DNA of 64,000 bases from NCBI GenBank assembly GCA_029945945.1, contig JAQSDM010000005.1:682001-746000 (forward strand), read 5' to 3'. The stretch comes from Algoriphagus sp. GTDB taxonomy: Bacteria > Bacteroidota > Bacteroidia > Cytophagales > Cyclobacteriaceae. Below, one piece after another: positions 19,301 through 28,755 of this stretch. The translations under genes were made by a program, and so were the position numbers. The notes beneath the pieces are model-generated. The model was not told where the DNA came from, did no database searches, and saw nothing but the letters and a program-made list of their open reading frames with translations. Each line of letters starts with the position of its first letter. Within the stretch, counting starts at the first letter, position 1.

Positions 19301-21358
19301 ATGAGTAAAAATTTCAAACGATACACCGTCACTTCCGCGCTACCTTATGCCAATGGCCCACTTCATATCGGACATTTGGCAGGATGCTACATTCCTTCCG
19401 ATATCTATGTTCGCTATTTGCGCTCCATGGGTCGGGATGTGGCCTATATCTGCGGTTCGGATGAACACGGAGTAGCCATCACCATCAAAGCCCGCAAAGA
19501 GGGAGTGACTCCGCAGGAAATTGTGGATCGATACCATGAGATGATGAAGGGGAGTTTCAAGGAATTTGGGATCAGTTTTGATCATTATTCCCGCACTTCT
19601 GCGCCGATTCATCATGTGACGGCGAGCGGACTTTTCAGGGATTTGTATGACAAAGGCGAATTTGTCGAGCAGGTAACTGAGCAATATTTTGATGAGGAAG
19701 CCGGGCAGTTTTTGGCAGATCGCTACATCGAGGGCACTTGTCCAAAATGTGGAAACGAGCGTGCTTATGGAGATCAGTGTGAGAAATGCGGAAGCTCCCT
19801 CAGCCCAACGGAACTGATCAATCCTAAATCAAAACTTAGCGGAAACACGCCGGTTTTGAAAGAGACCAAACATTGGTTTCTGGATTTGGCAAAGTACGGT
19901 GATTTTCTAAAGCAGTGGATCCTGTTCGATCACGCCAATGATTGGAAAAACAACGTGCTCGGTCAATGCCGATCCTGGCTCGAAGCCGGCGACGGACTTC
20001 AGGCAAGATCGATGACACGCGACATGGATTGGGGAATCAAAGTGCCGGTGGAAGGCGCCGATGGCAAAGTTTTGTATGTCTGGTTTGACGCTCCGATCGG
20101 ATATATTTCATCCACCAAAGAGTGGGCAGCCGAGAAAGGAATTGATTGGGAGCCTTATTGGAAAGATCAGGAAACCAAGCTGGTACATTTCATAGGCAAG
20201 GATAACATTGTATTCCACTGTATTATTTTCCCTGCTATTCTCAAGACGCATGGCGACTTTATCCTTCCGGATAATGTGCCGGCAAATGAGTTTTTGAACC
20301 TGGAAGGGGACAAAATCTCCACTTCCCGCAACTGGGCAGTTTGGCTTCATGAGTATCTGGAAGAATTTCCGGATAAGCAGGATGTGCTTCGCTACGTACT
20401 CACTGCGAATGCGCCCGAGACCAAAGACAACGACTTTACCTGGAAGGATTTTCAGACAAGAAACAATTCAGAACTGGTGGCTATCTATGGCAATTTTGTC
20501 AACAGAGCGGTGGTTTTGACCCATAAATATTATCAGGGAGTAATTCCTCAACGAGGAAAACTGACCGGATACGATGAGGAAGTGATTGCAGTGTTGGAGG
20601 AGTTTCCAAATAAGATTGCTGCTTCTATCGAGCGCTACCGATTCCGTGAGGCATTGAGTTTTGTGATGGAATTTGCCCGATTGGGAAATAAATACCTGGC
20701 AGATACTGAGCCGTGGAAAGTGATCAAGACGGACGAAGTGCGAACGGCGACAATCCTGAATATTGCGTTGAACATCGCTGCAAATCTGGCGATTGTGTCG
20801 GAGCCATTCCTGCCATTTACCGCAGCCAAGCTTTTCAAAATGTTTGGTTTGGAGAAAATGACCTGGAATCAGGCAGGCAACAGCCAATTGCTTTCCGCAG
20901 GACATACGCTGGAAGAAATGGGATTGCTTTTCGAAAAAATTGAAGACGAAACAGTAGAAAAACAAGTACAAAAACTGATGGATACCAAAACTCAAAATGA
21001 GGCCGAAAACGTGCCGGTTACCCCAATGAAAGAAATCATTTCCTACGATGATTTTGCCAAACTGGACATGCGAGTTGTGACAGTTTTGGAAGCGGAACCC
21101 ATGCCAAAATCAAAGAAATTGCTCAAGCTGAAAGTAGATACAGGTCTTGGTCATCGCACGGTTTTGAGCGGAGTTGCAGAGCATTTTGATCCTGCATTTC
21201 TGATCGGAAAGCAAGTGACGATGCTGATCAATCTGGCGCCAAGAAAAATGATGGGCATCGACTCCGAAGGAATGATCCTGATGGCGGAAGATAAAGACGG
21301 CAAGCTTAAATTGCTTCAGCCCCATGAAGGAACAGCAAGCGGATCGACGATTTCTTGA
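19301..21358 (+). CDS. metG: Methionyl-tRNA synthetase MetG
   Basis: 685 aa. Class I synthetase that charges initiator and elongator tRNA-Met. HIGH is at 22-25, preceded by ALPYANGPL. The knuckle Cys147, Cys150, Cys160, Cys163 binds zinc. KISTS at 338-342 is the KMSKS-type loop. Helical anticodon-binding region about 390-550. A C-terminal OB-fold tRNA-binding domain (about 585-685, [20 protein letters not shown]) makes it the long dimeric form. It reads from its own promoter and is followed by a repeat and a terminator. Confidence 0.98.
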   Translation: MSKNFKRYTVTSALPYANGPLHIGHLAGCYIPSDIYVRYLRSMGRDVAYICGSDEHGVAITIKARKEGVTPQEIVDRYHEMMKGSFKEFGISFDHYSRTSAPIHHVTASGLFRDLYDKGEFVEQVTEQYFDEEAGQFLADRYIEGTCPKCGNERAYGDQCEKCGSSLSPTELINPKSKLSGNTPVLKETKHWFLDLAKYGDFLKQWILFDHANDWKNNVLGQCRSWLEAGDGLQARSMTRDMDWGIKVPVEGADGKVLYVWFDAPIGYISSTKEWAAEKGIDWEPYWKDQETKLVHFIGKDNIVFHCIIFPAILKTHGDFILPDNVPANEFLNLEGDKISTSRNWAVWLHEYLEEFPDKQDVLRYVLTANAPETKDNDFTWKDFQTRNNSELVAIYGNFVNRAVVLTHKYYQGVIPQRGKLTGYDEEVIAVLEEFPNKIAASIERYRFREALSFVMEFARLGNKYLADTEPWKVIKTDEVRTATILNIALNIAANLAIVSEPFLPFTAAKLFKMFGLEKMTWNQAGNSQLLSAGHTLEEMGLLFEKIEDETVEKQVQKLMDTKTQNEAENVPVTPMKEIISYDDFAKLDMRVVTVLEAEPMPKSKKLLKLKVDTGLGHRTVLSGVAEHFDPAFLIGKQVTMLINLAPRKMMGIDSEGMILMAEDKDGKLKLLQPHEGTASGSTIS

Positions 21359-21410
21359 GAAGGAAGAGAGAAGAGATTGGAGAATAGAGATTATGAGGCT
21401 TGAGCTAAGA

Positions 21411-21452
21411 GCCAAGAATCAAGAGCCAAGAATCAAGAGCCAAGAATCAAGA
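21411..21452 (+). repeat. Three tandem copies of a 14-bp repeat
   Basis: GCCAAGAATCAAGA occurs three times head to tail (21411-21424, 21425-21438, 21439-21452), followed by a degenerate AGCTGGAAACAAGA. It lies just after the metG stop. It looks like an intergenic simple repeat rather than a coding or regulatory element. Confidence 0.85.
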
Positions 21453-21491
21453 AGCTGGAAACAAGAATTTTATGAGTTAAACAAATGAATT

Positions 21492-21528
21492 AAGCCTGTT
21501 CGGATTTCAGTTCCAGACAGGCTTTTTT
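21492..21528 (+). terminator. Rho-independent terminator, possibly bidirectional
   Basis: AAGCCTGT (21492-21499) pairs with ACAGGCTT (21517-21524) across a 17-base loop and runs into a T tract on the plus strand. It ends metG and could also stop antiporter transcription arriving from the other side, since an A-tract flanks the left arm only weakly. Confidence 0.7.
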
Positions 21529-21636
21529 AATCCAATGATCAATCATTAATTAGGGTGAATCTACTATGCTGCGCTCGTAACCATCCTGAATTGATTTTTT
21601 TTTGAACAAATGGGATCAAATTTTAAATCAAGCTAA

Positions 21637-23133
21637 TTATGCGACTGAGGTTTCAAGATTCTGAATTGTTTTGGCTAATGCTTCCTGATTGTCTGTGATG
21701 ATTAGTAGTTTATCGTTTTCGTGGAGAATGGTTTTCCCCGTGGGGATAAAATATTTTCCATCTCGTTTAACCAACACTACGAGTGTATTTTCCGGAATGG
21801 GCAAATCCATCAGGTGGTTTCCGGATTTCAAGCTGTTAGCGTTAATCGTGATTTCAGTGGTGATTGATTTGATGTCATCAGAAAATTGGATATCGAAATC
21901 TTTCATTTTTCTTACTAATTCAGGTTTTTCAGCCAATCCCAACCAAACTGCCATTTGTGATAGACTGGATCCCTGGACAATTAAAGAAACCAGAGTACAG
22001 AAGAAAACGATGTTAAACATCAATCGTGCGTGAGGTACATCTTCAGCCAACAGGATGATTGCAAAAATGATTGGTACCGCGCCTCTCAAGCCAACCCAAG
22101 ACACAAAGGTTTTGTCTTTAAATGGCATTTTTGGAAATGGGAGCAATGAAAGAAAAACGCTCAGCGGCCTTGTTACAAAGATCATCATGAAGCTGATTAA
22201 CAAGCCCGGAATAATAATCGGAACAAGTTCGTGCGGGTTGACAAGCAGACCCAAAGTGAGGAACATAAGTAACTGGCTCATCCAGGCCATGCCATCAAAA
22301 AAGTTTACTGATGATCGCTTATGAACAAATCTTGCATTTCCGATCACTAAACCACCTATGTAAACCGCCAGATATCCATTTCCCTGGATGAAATAAGTGA
22401 ACGAAAAGATGAAAATACAAAAGGTGAAAACCAGGATTGGATAAAGAGAAGCATTGTCAATGTCTAAACCGTTGATGATTTTGATGGCCAGTTTTCCTAA
22501 AAAATATCCTACCATTCCTCCAATTACGAGTTGCACAGCCAGCATTCCGAATGCGGATAAATAATCAGGTTCTCCTCCCATTTTCACAATTTCGATGAGG
22601 GTAATTGTGAGGATAAATGCCATCGGATCATTACTTCCGCTTTCCAGCTCGAGCATAGGCCGAAGGTTGTTTTTCAGGTTGAGCCCCTTGGAGCGTAAGA
22701 TGGAGAAGACCGAGGCCGAATCAGTGGAGGACATGGTGGCCGCCAGCAAAAGTGAAGTTGTCAGCCCAATTCCTGCAGAAGCCAGGGTCATACCTAAAAC
22801 CCACCAAATAAGTAACCCGGTAAATAGGGCAGTGAGAAAAACTCCTAACGTTGCTAAAATTACTCCCTGAGCAACAATGGGTTTTATCTCTGAAATTTTT
22901 GTGTCCATTCCACCTGAGAACAAAATAATGCAAAGCGATAGAGTTCCTATTGCTTGCGCCACTTGGATGTTTTCGAACTGAATTCCCAATCCATCACTTC
23001 CGAACAACATACCCACTCCAAGAAATAGTAATAAGGCTGGTACCCCAAATTTGTATCCGGCTTTACTTGCCAAAATGCTCAGAAAAAAAAGGATGGAAGT
23101 GACAAGAAGAACTAATTCTATTGATAGTGCCAT
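21637..23133 (-). CDS. K+/H+ antiporter of the CPA1 (CvrA/NhaP2) type
   Basis: 498 aa. About twelve membrane helices occupy residues 5-400, with the conserved CPA1 region STDSASVFSILRSKGLNLKN and LELESGSNDPMAFILT holding the ion-binding acidic residues. A cytoplasmic TrkA-C-like domain follows (about 415-495, KSGNHLMDLPIPENTLVVLV), which senses nucleotides in relatives. The protein would export K+ (or Na+) in exchange for protons and help with osmotic and pH control. It stands alone on the minus strand with 0.5 kb of non-coding sequence upstream. Confidence 0.93.
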   Translation of the reverse strand: MALSIELVLLVTSILFFLSILASKAGYKFGVPALLLFLGVGMLFGSDGLGIQFENIQVAQAIGTLSLCIILFSGGMDTKISEIKPIVAQGVILATLGVFLTALFTGLLIWWVLGMTLASAGIGLTTSLLLAATMSSTDSASVFSILRSKGLNLKNNLRPMLELESGSNDPMAFILTITLIEIVKMGGEPDYLSAFGMLAVQLVIGGMVGYFLGKLAIKIINGLDIDNASLYPILVFTFCIFIFSFTYFIQGNGYLAVYIGGLVIGNARFVHKRSSVNFFDGMAWMSQLLMFLTLGLLVNPHELVPIIIPGLLISFMMIFVTRPLSVFLSLLPFPKMPFKDKTFVSWVGLRGAVPIIFAIILLAEDVPHARLMFNIVFFCTLVSLIVQGSSLSQMAVWLGLAEKPELVRKMKDFDIQFSDDIKSITTEITINANSLKSGNHLMDLPIPENTLVVLVKRDGKYFIPTGKTILHENDKLLIITDNQEALAKTIQNLETSVA

Positions 23134-23682
23134 TGTTTTGATTTTACTGCTTTAAAATTTGTGTTTGAAATCAAAATTAACAGGGAGAATCTGCCCAAAT
23201 AATTGAGATTTAGGTTTTCCAGTTCACGGGAAGGTTAAAATCAGCAGGAAAGAAAGGCCTCTTTTAAAAAGGATTATGTACCATCTTTTCCTGGTATTGC
23301 CTTGTAAGAAAGTAATAAAACCCAAAACCAAGGTTACTCTCAAAATTAACAAACAGCTAAATTCCTTATTCCTACTTATTGCCTATCGTTGATAATAATA
23401 AAGAGCCCTGTATTTGGCCATTCATTAGTCTGTTCTGTTTAAAAGAAGTAATCCTAATTTTTCAAAAGGAGTTCCTTGGCATTTTTTTTTTGAATAAATG
23501 ATGAAAAAAGCGTGAAACCAAGTATTGATTTGAGTCATAATGGTTAAAAAACATATTCATTTTTTTCATTTTTTTCAAAAAAATAAATCTTCTGGTGGAA
23601 ATTCATTCAGACTTTTTCATTTTTTTTGAATTTTGTCAGTTTTAAGCTATCTTTTTTGACCTCAATAATTTGCCAGCATAAG
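23134..23682. other. Gene-free spacer between antiporter and Anbu operon
   Basis: About 550 bases between divergent starts. A TTG-initiated extension of the downstream gene (from 23626) is in frame but runs through T-rich, non-coding-looking sequence. Several long T runs (around 23560-23630) are seen. No clear -7 box, hairpin or small gene was recognised; promoters of both divergent units must lie here. Confidence 0.4.
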
Positions 23683-25110
23683 ATGAAAACAGACGGATAC
23701 AGTGCAGGGGAGCATTTCGATGAAATGTTTACCCCCGATGGACAAATAAGAAGTCATTATGAGGGGTTTTTTCAGAATTTGAAAAAGACCTCAACCAAGA
23801 AAATGAATCAATTGCAGTATTCTGCGAACCAAACCCAGCGGGCAATGGGGATGACATTCAATGTTTATCACGATAATCAGGGAATGGAGAAAATCCTTCA
23901 TCTTGATATCATCCCAAGGATCATCCCTAATACAGAATGGCGAAAGTTGGAGGCAGGACTGAAGCAACGGGTGCATGCACTTAACCTGTTTTTGCAGGAT
24001 ATCTACAATGATCAAAAAATCCTGAAAGACGGTATTATACCGGCTGACCTGATCCTAGGAAGCAAGGATTTTCTTAAGCCTTGTATCGGATTAACGCCTC
24101 CAAAGGGGATTTGGTGTCATATCACCGGTACAGATTTGGTTAAGGATAAAAGTGGGGAATATTATATTTTGGAGGACAATCTCCGCTGTCCATCCGGTGT
24201 TTCCTACATGCTCGAAAGCCGAGAAATCATCAAGCGGGTTTATCCGCAACTTTTCAGCCAGGAGGGTGTGATGCCGGTGTCAGATTATCCGACCAAGTTG
24301 CTTCGAATGCTCCAAAATCTCTCCAATAAGGCAAAGCCTGTGGTGGGAGTATTGACTCCCGGTATTTATAATTCGGCCTATTATGAGCATTCCTATCTGG
24401 CATTGCAAATGGGAGTGGAGTTGGTAAATGGAGTAGATCTGATCGTGGAAAACAAGAAAGTATACATGCAGACGACCAAAGGTTTGGAGCAAATCGATGT
24501 CCTTTACCGCAGAATCGACGATTCGTTCCTTGATCCGCTTACCTTCAATCCGGATTCAATGTTGGGGGTACCGGGCATTTTCGAAGCATACAAAGCGGGA
24601 AATATTGCTTTGGCTAATGCTCCCGGAACCGGTGTAGCGGATGATAAGGCGGTTTATGCCTATGTGCCAAGGATTATCAAGTATTACCTGGGTGAAGAAC
24701 CAATCCTCAACAATGTGCCCACTTACCTCTGCAGAGAGGAAAATGACAGAAATTATGTCCTGGAGAATATTCATGAACTTGTCGTGAAGGAAACCAATGC
24801 CGCCGGCGGATATGGAATGCTGATCGGGCCAAAAGCCAGCCGTCAGGAACATGAGAAATTCAGAGATCTGATCAAAAATAATCCAACTAATTACATCGCT
24901 CAACCGACACTCTCACTTTCCACGGTTCCAACTTTGGTAGGGGATGGGATCCAGGGTCGACATGTCGATTTGCGTCCTTACATACTCTATGGGAAAGAAA
25001 TCGAGGTGATTCCCGGAGCTTTGACACGAGTAGCTTTGAAGGAAGGCTCGCTTGTGGTAAATAGTTCTCAGGGCGGAGGAAGCAAGGATACTTGGGTTTT
25101 GTATAATTAA
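23683..25110 (+). CDS. Circularly permuted ATP-grasp protein (Anbu operon)
   Basis: 475 aa from ATG 23683, preferred to a TTG 57 bases earlier. It matches the circularly permuted ATP-grasp family (CP_ATPgrasp, formerly DUF404/DUF407): DEMFTPDGQIRSHYEGFFQ, then the central DNLRCPSGVSYMLESRE and the ATP-binding KETNAAGGYGMLIGPKAS and GRHVDLRPYIL. The predicted activity is ATP-dependent ligation of an amino acid or amine to a carboxylate, giving a peptide-like product (Iyer and Aravind's amidoligase analysis). The alpha-E gene starts 11 bases downstream. Substrate is unknown. Confidence 0.92.
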   Translation: MKTDGYSAGEHFDEMFTPDGQIRSHYEGFFQNLKKTSTKKMNQLQYSANQTQRAMGMTFNVYHDNQGMEKILHLDIIPRIIPNTEWRKLEAGLKQRVHALNLFLQDIYNDQKILKDGIIPADLILGSKDFLKPCIGLTPPKGIWCHITGTDLVKDKSGEYYILEDNLRCPSGVSYMLESREIIKRVYPQLFSQEGVMPVSDYPTKLLRMLQNLSNKAKPVVGVLTPGIYNSAYYEHSYLALQMGVELVNGVDLIVENKKVYMQTTKGLEQIDVLYRRIDDSFLDPLTFNPDSMLGVPGIFEAYKAGNIALANAPGTGVADDKAVYAYVPRIIKYYLGEEPILNNVPTYLCREENDRNYVLENIHELVVKETNAAGGYGMLIGPKASRQEHEKFRDLIKNNPTNYIAQPTLSLSTVPTLVGDGIQGRHVDLRPYILYGKEIEVIPGALTRVALKEGSLVVNSSQGGGSKDTWVLYN

Positions 25111-25121
25111 TCGAACGAAAA

Positions 25122-26102
25122 ATGCTAAGCAGAGTCGCTAACCATATTTACTGGCTGGGCCGGTACCTGGAACGAGCCGAAAATTACGCTCGATTTATTG
25201 ATGTGAATTTTAACCTGATGCAGGATCTCCCTTTAGACCTGAAAGAGCAATGGCAACCTTTGGTCGCTGCAACGGGAGATCTTGAACTTTATAAAACGCG
25301 CTATGAGGGTTTCGGAAGAGGCCAGGTATTATATTTCCTGGCTTTTGATCCGGACAATCCCAATTCAATTCTCTCTGCCATAACCAAGGCGAGAGAAAAT
25401 GCCAGAATCATTCGTGAAAATCTAAGCAAGGAAACCTGGGAAAAGGTGAATGAGCTTTATTACATGATTCAGGAGGGAATGGATAAAAAAATCTGGAAAA
25501 AAGAAGACCCAAGATTCTTTTTCGAAAAAATCAAGAACCAGATTTTGCTGTTATATGGAATCGCCGACAGCAGTGTTGCGCGAACGGAGGGTTGGTACTT
25601 CAGGCAGCTTGGCCAATTTCTGGAGCGGGCGGATAAGACCTCGAGAATCCTGGATGTGAAATACCATATTCTTCTTCCTTCAACAAGCGAGGTGGGTACA
25701 CCCCTGGATTTTCTTCATTGGATGGCCTTGCTCAAATCTGTCACCGCTTTTAATACTTACCGAAGGCTCTATGGAAATATTGATTCTGCCGGAATCGTTG
25801 AGTTTCTGGTTTTGAATAAGCTTTTTCCAAGGTCTATCTATTATTGCCTGAAAGAAGCTGAAAACTGTCTGCATCATATTTCAGGAAATTTCGGTGGAGG
25901 ATATCAAAACCCAGCGGAGAAAGCTATCGGGGAATTGAAATCCAGGTTGGAGTTTGCAGAAGTGAATGAAATTATTTCAATCGGATTGCACGAGTATTTA
26001 GATTCCCTTCAACTTAGAATCAATCATATTTCAAATCTTATTGATAGCAACTTCTTTACGATAAAGGATAACTTTGTTACACAAACACAACATCAGGAAT
26101 GA
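25122..26102 (+). CDS. Alpha-E domain protein (Anbu operon)
   Basis: 326 aa, all helical. The start LSRVANHIYWLGRYLERAEN is the hallmark of the alpha-E (DUF403) family, and a second YFRQLGQFLERADKTSRILD motif repeats it in the middle. Function is unknown; it is nearly always encoded with the permuted ATP-grasp protein and a transglutaminase, and probably helps make or hold the peptide tag. Its stop overlaps the Anbu start by four bases (ATGA, 26099-26102). Confidence 0.92.
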   Translation: MLSRVANHIYWLGRYLERAENYARFIDVNFNLMQDLPLDLKEQWQPLVAATGDLELYKTRYEGFGRGQVLYFLAFDPDNPNSILSAITKARENARIIRENLSKETWEKVNELYYMIQEGMDKKIWKKEDPRFFFEKIKNQILLLYGIADSSVARTEGWYFRQLGQFLERADKTSRILDVKYHILLPSTSEVGTPLDFLHWMALLKSVTAFNTYRRLYGNIDSAGIVEFLVLNKLFPRSIYYCLKEAENCLHHISGNFGGGYQNPAEKAIGELKSRLEFAEVNEIISIGLHEYLDSLQLRINHISNLIDSNFFTIKDNFVTQTQHQE

Positions 26103-26842
26103 CATTTTGCCTTGGAATTAAAACCAAACACGGTCTTGTTGGCCTTTCAGACACACGGATTACTTCCGGCAGTGAAACAACTACTTCAAAAAAGGTCTTC
26201 ACCGTAAACAGGCAAAAGCATTCCTTTTTCATCATGACTTCCGGACTGAGATCAGTTCGGGATAAAGCTATCACTTATTTCTCAGAGGTAATCGCAAAGA
26301 GCGACGGATCATTTACCAAACTCTATCAGGCAGTGAATGAGTTTGGAAATCAGGTGAAAGTAGTCGCAAAAGAGGACAAAGAGTTTTTGGAGGAAGCGGG
26401 ATTGAATTTCAACCTGTATTCAATTATCGGAGGACAGCTGGAAGAAGATGAAACCCCCAAGATGTACTTGCTCTATCCTCAAGGAAACTGGATCGAGATT
26501 CGCCGAGGAACTCCTTTCGTGATTATCGGAAACACGGGTTTTGGAAACCCTGTCCTCAAGCGTTCTTTGACCTATGATGACACGCTGGATTATGCATTAA
26601 ATTGTGCGTTTCTGGCGTTTGATGCCACTCGGATTTCTGCGAATGATGTCGATTATCCGATTGATACGATGGTTTTGCCAAATGACACTTACCATACAAT
26701 CGAGCAGCGTTTTGAGCAAAAAGAGCTGGAGCATATCTCTGCTTTTTGGAATAATCGGCTGAAGACTGCAATTCATGAGCTCCCTGCAGAAGTTTTGAAA
26801 AAGGCTTTCGAAGCAAATGATCAACTAGTCGATCACGAGTAA
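26099..26842 (+). CDS. Anbu, proteasome beta-subunit homologue (HslV-like Ntn peptidase)
   Basis: 247 aa. The N-terminus MTFCLGIKTKHGLVGLSDTR exposes Thr2 as the predicted nucleophile, with Asp18 and Lys31/Lys32 in the positions of the Ntn-hydrolase triad. The length fits Anbu (about 240), longer than HslV. Anbu assembles in open rings or helices without a known ATPase partner. It lies third in the ATP-grasp/alpha-E/transglutaminase operon, as in other bacteria, which suggests it processes a peptide made by the ATP-grasp enzyme. The Met must be removed for activity. Substrate is unknown. Confidence 0.9.
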   Translation: MTFCLGIKTKHGLVGLSDTRITSGSETTTSKKVFTVNRQKHSFFIMTSGLRSVRDKAITYFSEVIAKSDGSFTKLYQAVNEFGNQVKVVAKEDKEFLEEAGLNFNLYSIIGGQLEEDETPKMYLLYPQGNWIEIRRGTPFVIIGNTGFGNPVLKRSLTYDDTLDYALNCAFLAFDATRISANDVDYPIDTMVLPNDTYHTIEQRFEQKELEHISAFWNNRLKTAIHELPAEVLKKAFEANDQLVDHE

Positions 26843-26941
26843 TTCTTCATGAAATCGAGCATGACTCAAAGCTTCACATAGAGGGATGATTAGAATCCAT
26901 GCGAGATTCCATGTGACCTTTAAAAAAAGAATTATAAACAC

Positions 26942-27802
26942 ATGAAACTCCGGATCAACCACATCACACATTACGATTATTCTTCAGTCATTTCTCTGGG
27001 TGTTCACAAGCTGTATTTACTGCCTCAGTTTCGTACCTATTTATCGGTTGCCTCTCAGAGTTTGAGCATTTCTCCCCAACCTTCAGGGTTGGGAGACCGG
27101 TTAGATCTTGCAGGAAATAGCTTCAAGCAGACCTGGTTTAACGAGCCGACTGATTTTCTAAAAATTCAGAGTGAGCTTGTGGTCGAAACGAAGGAATTCA
27201 ATCCGTTCGGTTTTATCATTGATTTTGATTTTCTGAAAGATTCATTAGAATCAGGGAAGCCTGTTTTTTCTTATCCTTCGGAAAGCCAGGACTTGATCAA
27301 TCCATTCGTTCGATTGACTGAGTTTGCTTCAGCGGAATCCATTCTGAATTCCACTTGGAAAGATTCTTCCGGAATCACGGATTGGCTAGCCCGATTGACC
27401 AATTCGATTTATCAAAACTGGAATCATGTAATTCGCCATGAGGAGAATATCTGGGATCCGGGATTCACTTTTTCGAACAAAGGAGGCTCTTGCAGAGATT
27501 TGGCCTGGATGGAAATGATGCTATTGAGACAAACCGGATTGGCTACCCGATTCATAAGCGGATATGCTTTCAATCCCAATCTTGACGATGGTCACGAACT
27601 TCATGCCTGGCTGGAAGTCTATCTTCCGGGAGCAGGTTGGATAGGGATGGATCCTAGTTTGGGTTTACTGACAGACCACAGATACATTCCTTTGGCTTCA
27701 CATCCCGAACCGCGAAAAACGCTGCCTGTTCAGGGTGCTTTTGGAGGAAATGCCGAAGCCAGCCTTAAAACGCAGGTTGAACTTGAATTATTAAAGGAGT
27801 AA
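26942..27802 (+). CDS. Transglutaminase-like protein (Anbu operon)
   Basis: 286 aa. An N-terminal beta-rich domain (1-120, typical start MKLRINHITHYDY) precedes a transglutaminase/protease fold with the triad Cys184 (GGSCRDLAW), His221 (ELHAWLEVYL) and Asp237 (GMDPSLG). Such proteins either cross-link or hydrolyse amide bonds. Encoded 99 bases after Anbu and on the same strand, it completes the conserved set and may attach or remove the predicted peptide. No signal peptide is seen, so it acts in the cytoplasm. Confidence 0.92.
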   Translation: MKLRINHITHYDYSSVISLGVHKLYLLPQFRTYLSVASQSLSISPQPSGLGDRLDLAGNSFKQTWFNEPTDFLKIQSELVVETKEFNPFGFIIDFDFLKDSLESGKPVFSYPSESQDLINPFVRLTEFASAESILNSTWKDSSGITDWLARLTNSIYQNWNHVIRHEENIWDPGFTFSNKGGSCRDLAWMEMMLLRQTGLATRFISGYAFNPNLDDGHELHAWLEVYLPGAGWIGMDPSLGLLTDHRYIPLASHPEPRKTLPVQGAFGGNAEASLKTQVELELLKE

Positions 27803-27813
27803 GATCGGGTTTT

Positions 27814-28578
27814 TCAATTTGCAAAAATCGCCCCTTTTGGCTTTTCGAAGAGTGATTCTTCAAATTCCTCATCCAGCAAAAGCACATCTCCAAAACTTAC
27901 CTGATAGCGAATGCCTTTCGTCGAGTCATTTTCGAGGGTGTAACCTGTCAATACCCTTGGGAACTTGATGCCACCTGCATCCCGGTAATCTTCGTATTTC
28001 AAAGCACTAAAAGTCGGATTTGGATTGTCGAAGTAAGTAACTGTGTAGAGCAGGTATTCGACCATATTCGTGGCAGAATCAATCAGCATGAAATATTGAT
28101 CTTTTGAGCTTTGCCCTGTTCCCTCCGCCATTTTTGCCTGAAGAGTTTTGTAAGTTTTTCCATTCAGTGTCCTGTCTGCAACTTTTTCTACAGTCACTCC
28201 CGGATCCGTGAAAATGTACGGAATAGAGTAGAAGTAGAAGTATAGATTGTGGTAAAATCGTACGGAATTTCCCTCGAAAGCCTCTCTGTTTGGACTGATC
28301 CAAACACTGTCTCCGTCAAAACCAATTTGAAACATACTTCCATCGATTCTTGTATGCCTTGATCCAAGGTTGATGAAGTGATTCTCCAGGGTCAGGTTAG
28401 TTTCATGAATCATGGCATAACTCATGGCTTTGGCATTGACCCATTTGGACCAATCTCCATGTGCATCGAGAACTGCTTTGAATTCCGGGTTTACTTGTGG
28501 AATTGGTTTTTTAGGTTCCGAACAGCTCAATATTGAGAAGAACAAAATCAGGAGGAATGCAGGAAGAAACGATTTCAT
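27814..28578 (-). CDS. Lipoprotein, DUF6503-like
   Basis: 254 aa. A signal sequence ends in the lipobox LSC (Cys19), so the protein is probably a lipoprotein. The mature part holds a helix with HGDWSKWVNAKAMSYAM and then beta strands forming a large LolA/LolB-like sheet (DGDSVWISPN, YFMLIDSATNMVEYLLY). This matches DUF6503-type Bacteroidota proteins that may carry hydrophobic ligands. It converges on the Anbu operon, with only 11 bases between stops. Confidence 0.75.
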   Translation of the reverse strand: MKSFLPAFLLILFFSILSCSEPKKPIPQVNPEFKAVLDAHGDWSKWVNAKAMSYAMIHETNLTLENHFINLGSRHTRIDGSMFQIGFDGDSVWISPNREAFEGNSVRFYHNLYFYFYSIPYIFTDPGVTVEKVADRTLNGKTYKTLQAKMAEGTGQSSKDQYFMLIDSATNMVEYLLYTVTYFDNPNPTFSALKYEDYRDAGGIKFPRVLTGYTLENDSTKGIRYQVSFGDVLLLDEEFEESLFEKPKGAIFAN

Positions 28579-28680
28579 TTTGGGAATGATTAAACTTTTT
28601 GAAAGTTAAGGTATCCAATCACAAAATTCATATCTGATTTAAAAAGTCAGAAATAAGTGCCTCAAAAAGAGAAAATTTTT

Positions 28681-28721
28681 ATTTATAATTAATCTAAATA
28701 ATAATTTTATTTCTACTTTTG
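28681..28721 (+). promoter_or_regulatory. Promoter of the PepSY gene with a possible Fur-like site
   Basis: TACTTTTG (28714-28721) matches TAnnTTTG and lies 34 bases before the ATG. Upstream, ATTTATAATTAATCTAAAT (28681-28699) is an imperfect inverted repeat of the ATTTAGAnnnnnTCTAAAT kind, over the -33 region. A Fur-like site would fit a PepSY_TM gene. The AT content makes this weak. Confidence 0.3.
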
Positions 28722-28755
28722 ACCCATCAATTTTCGTCCTCAAAACCTATCTGTC

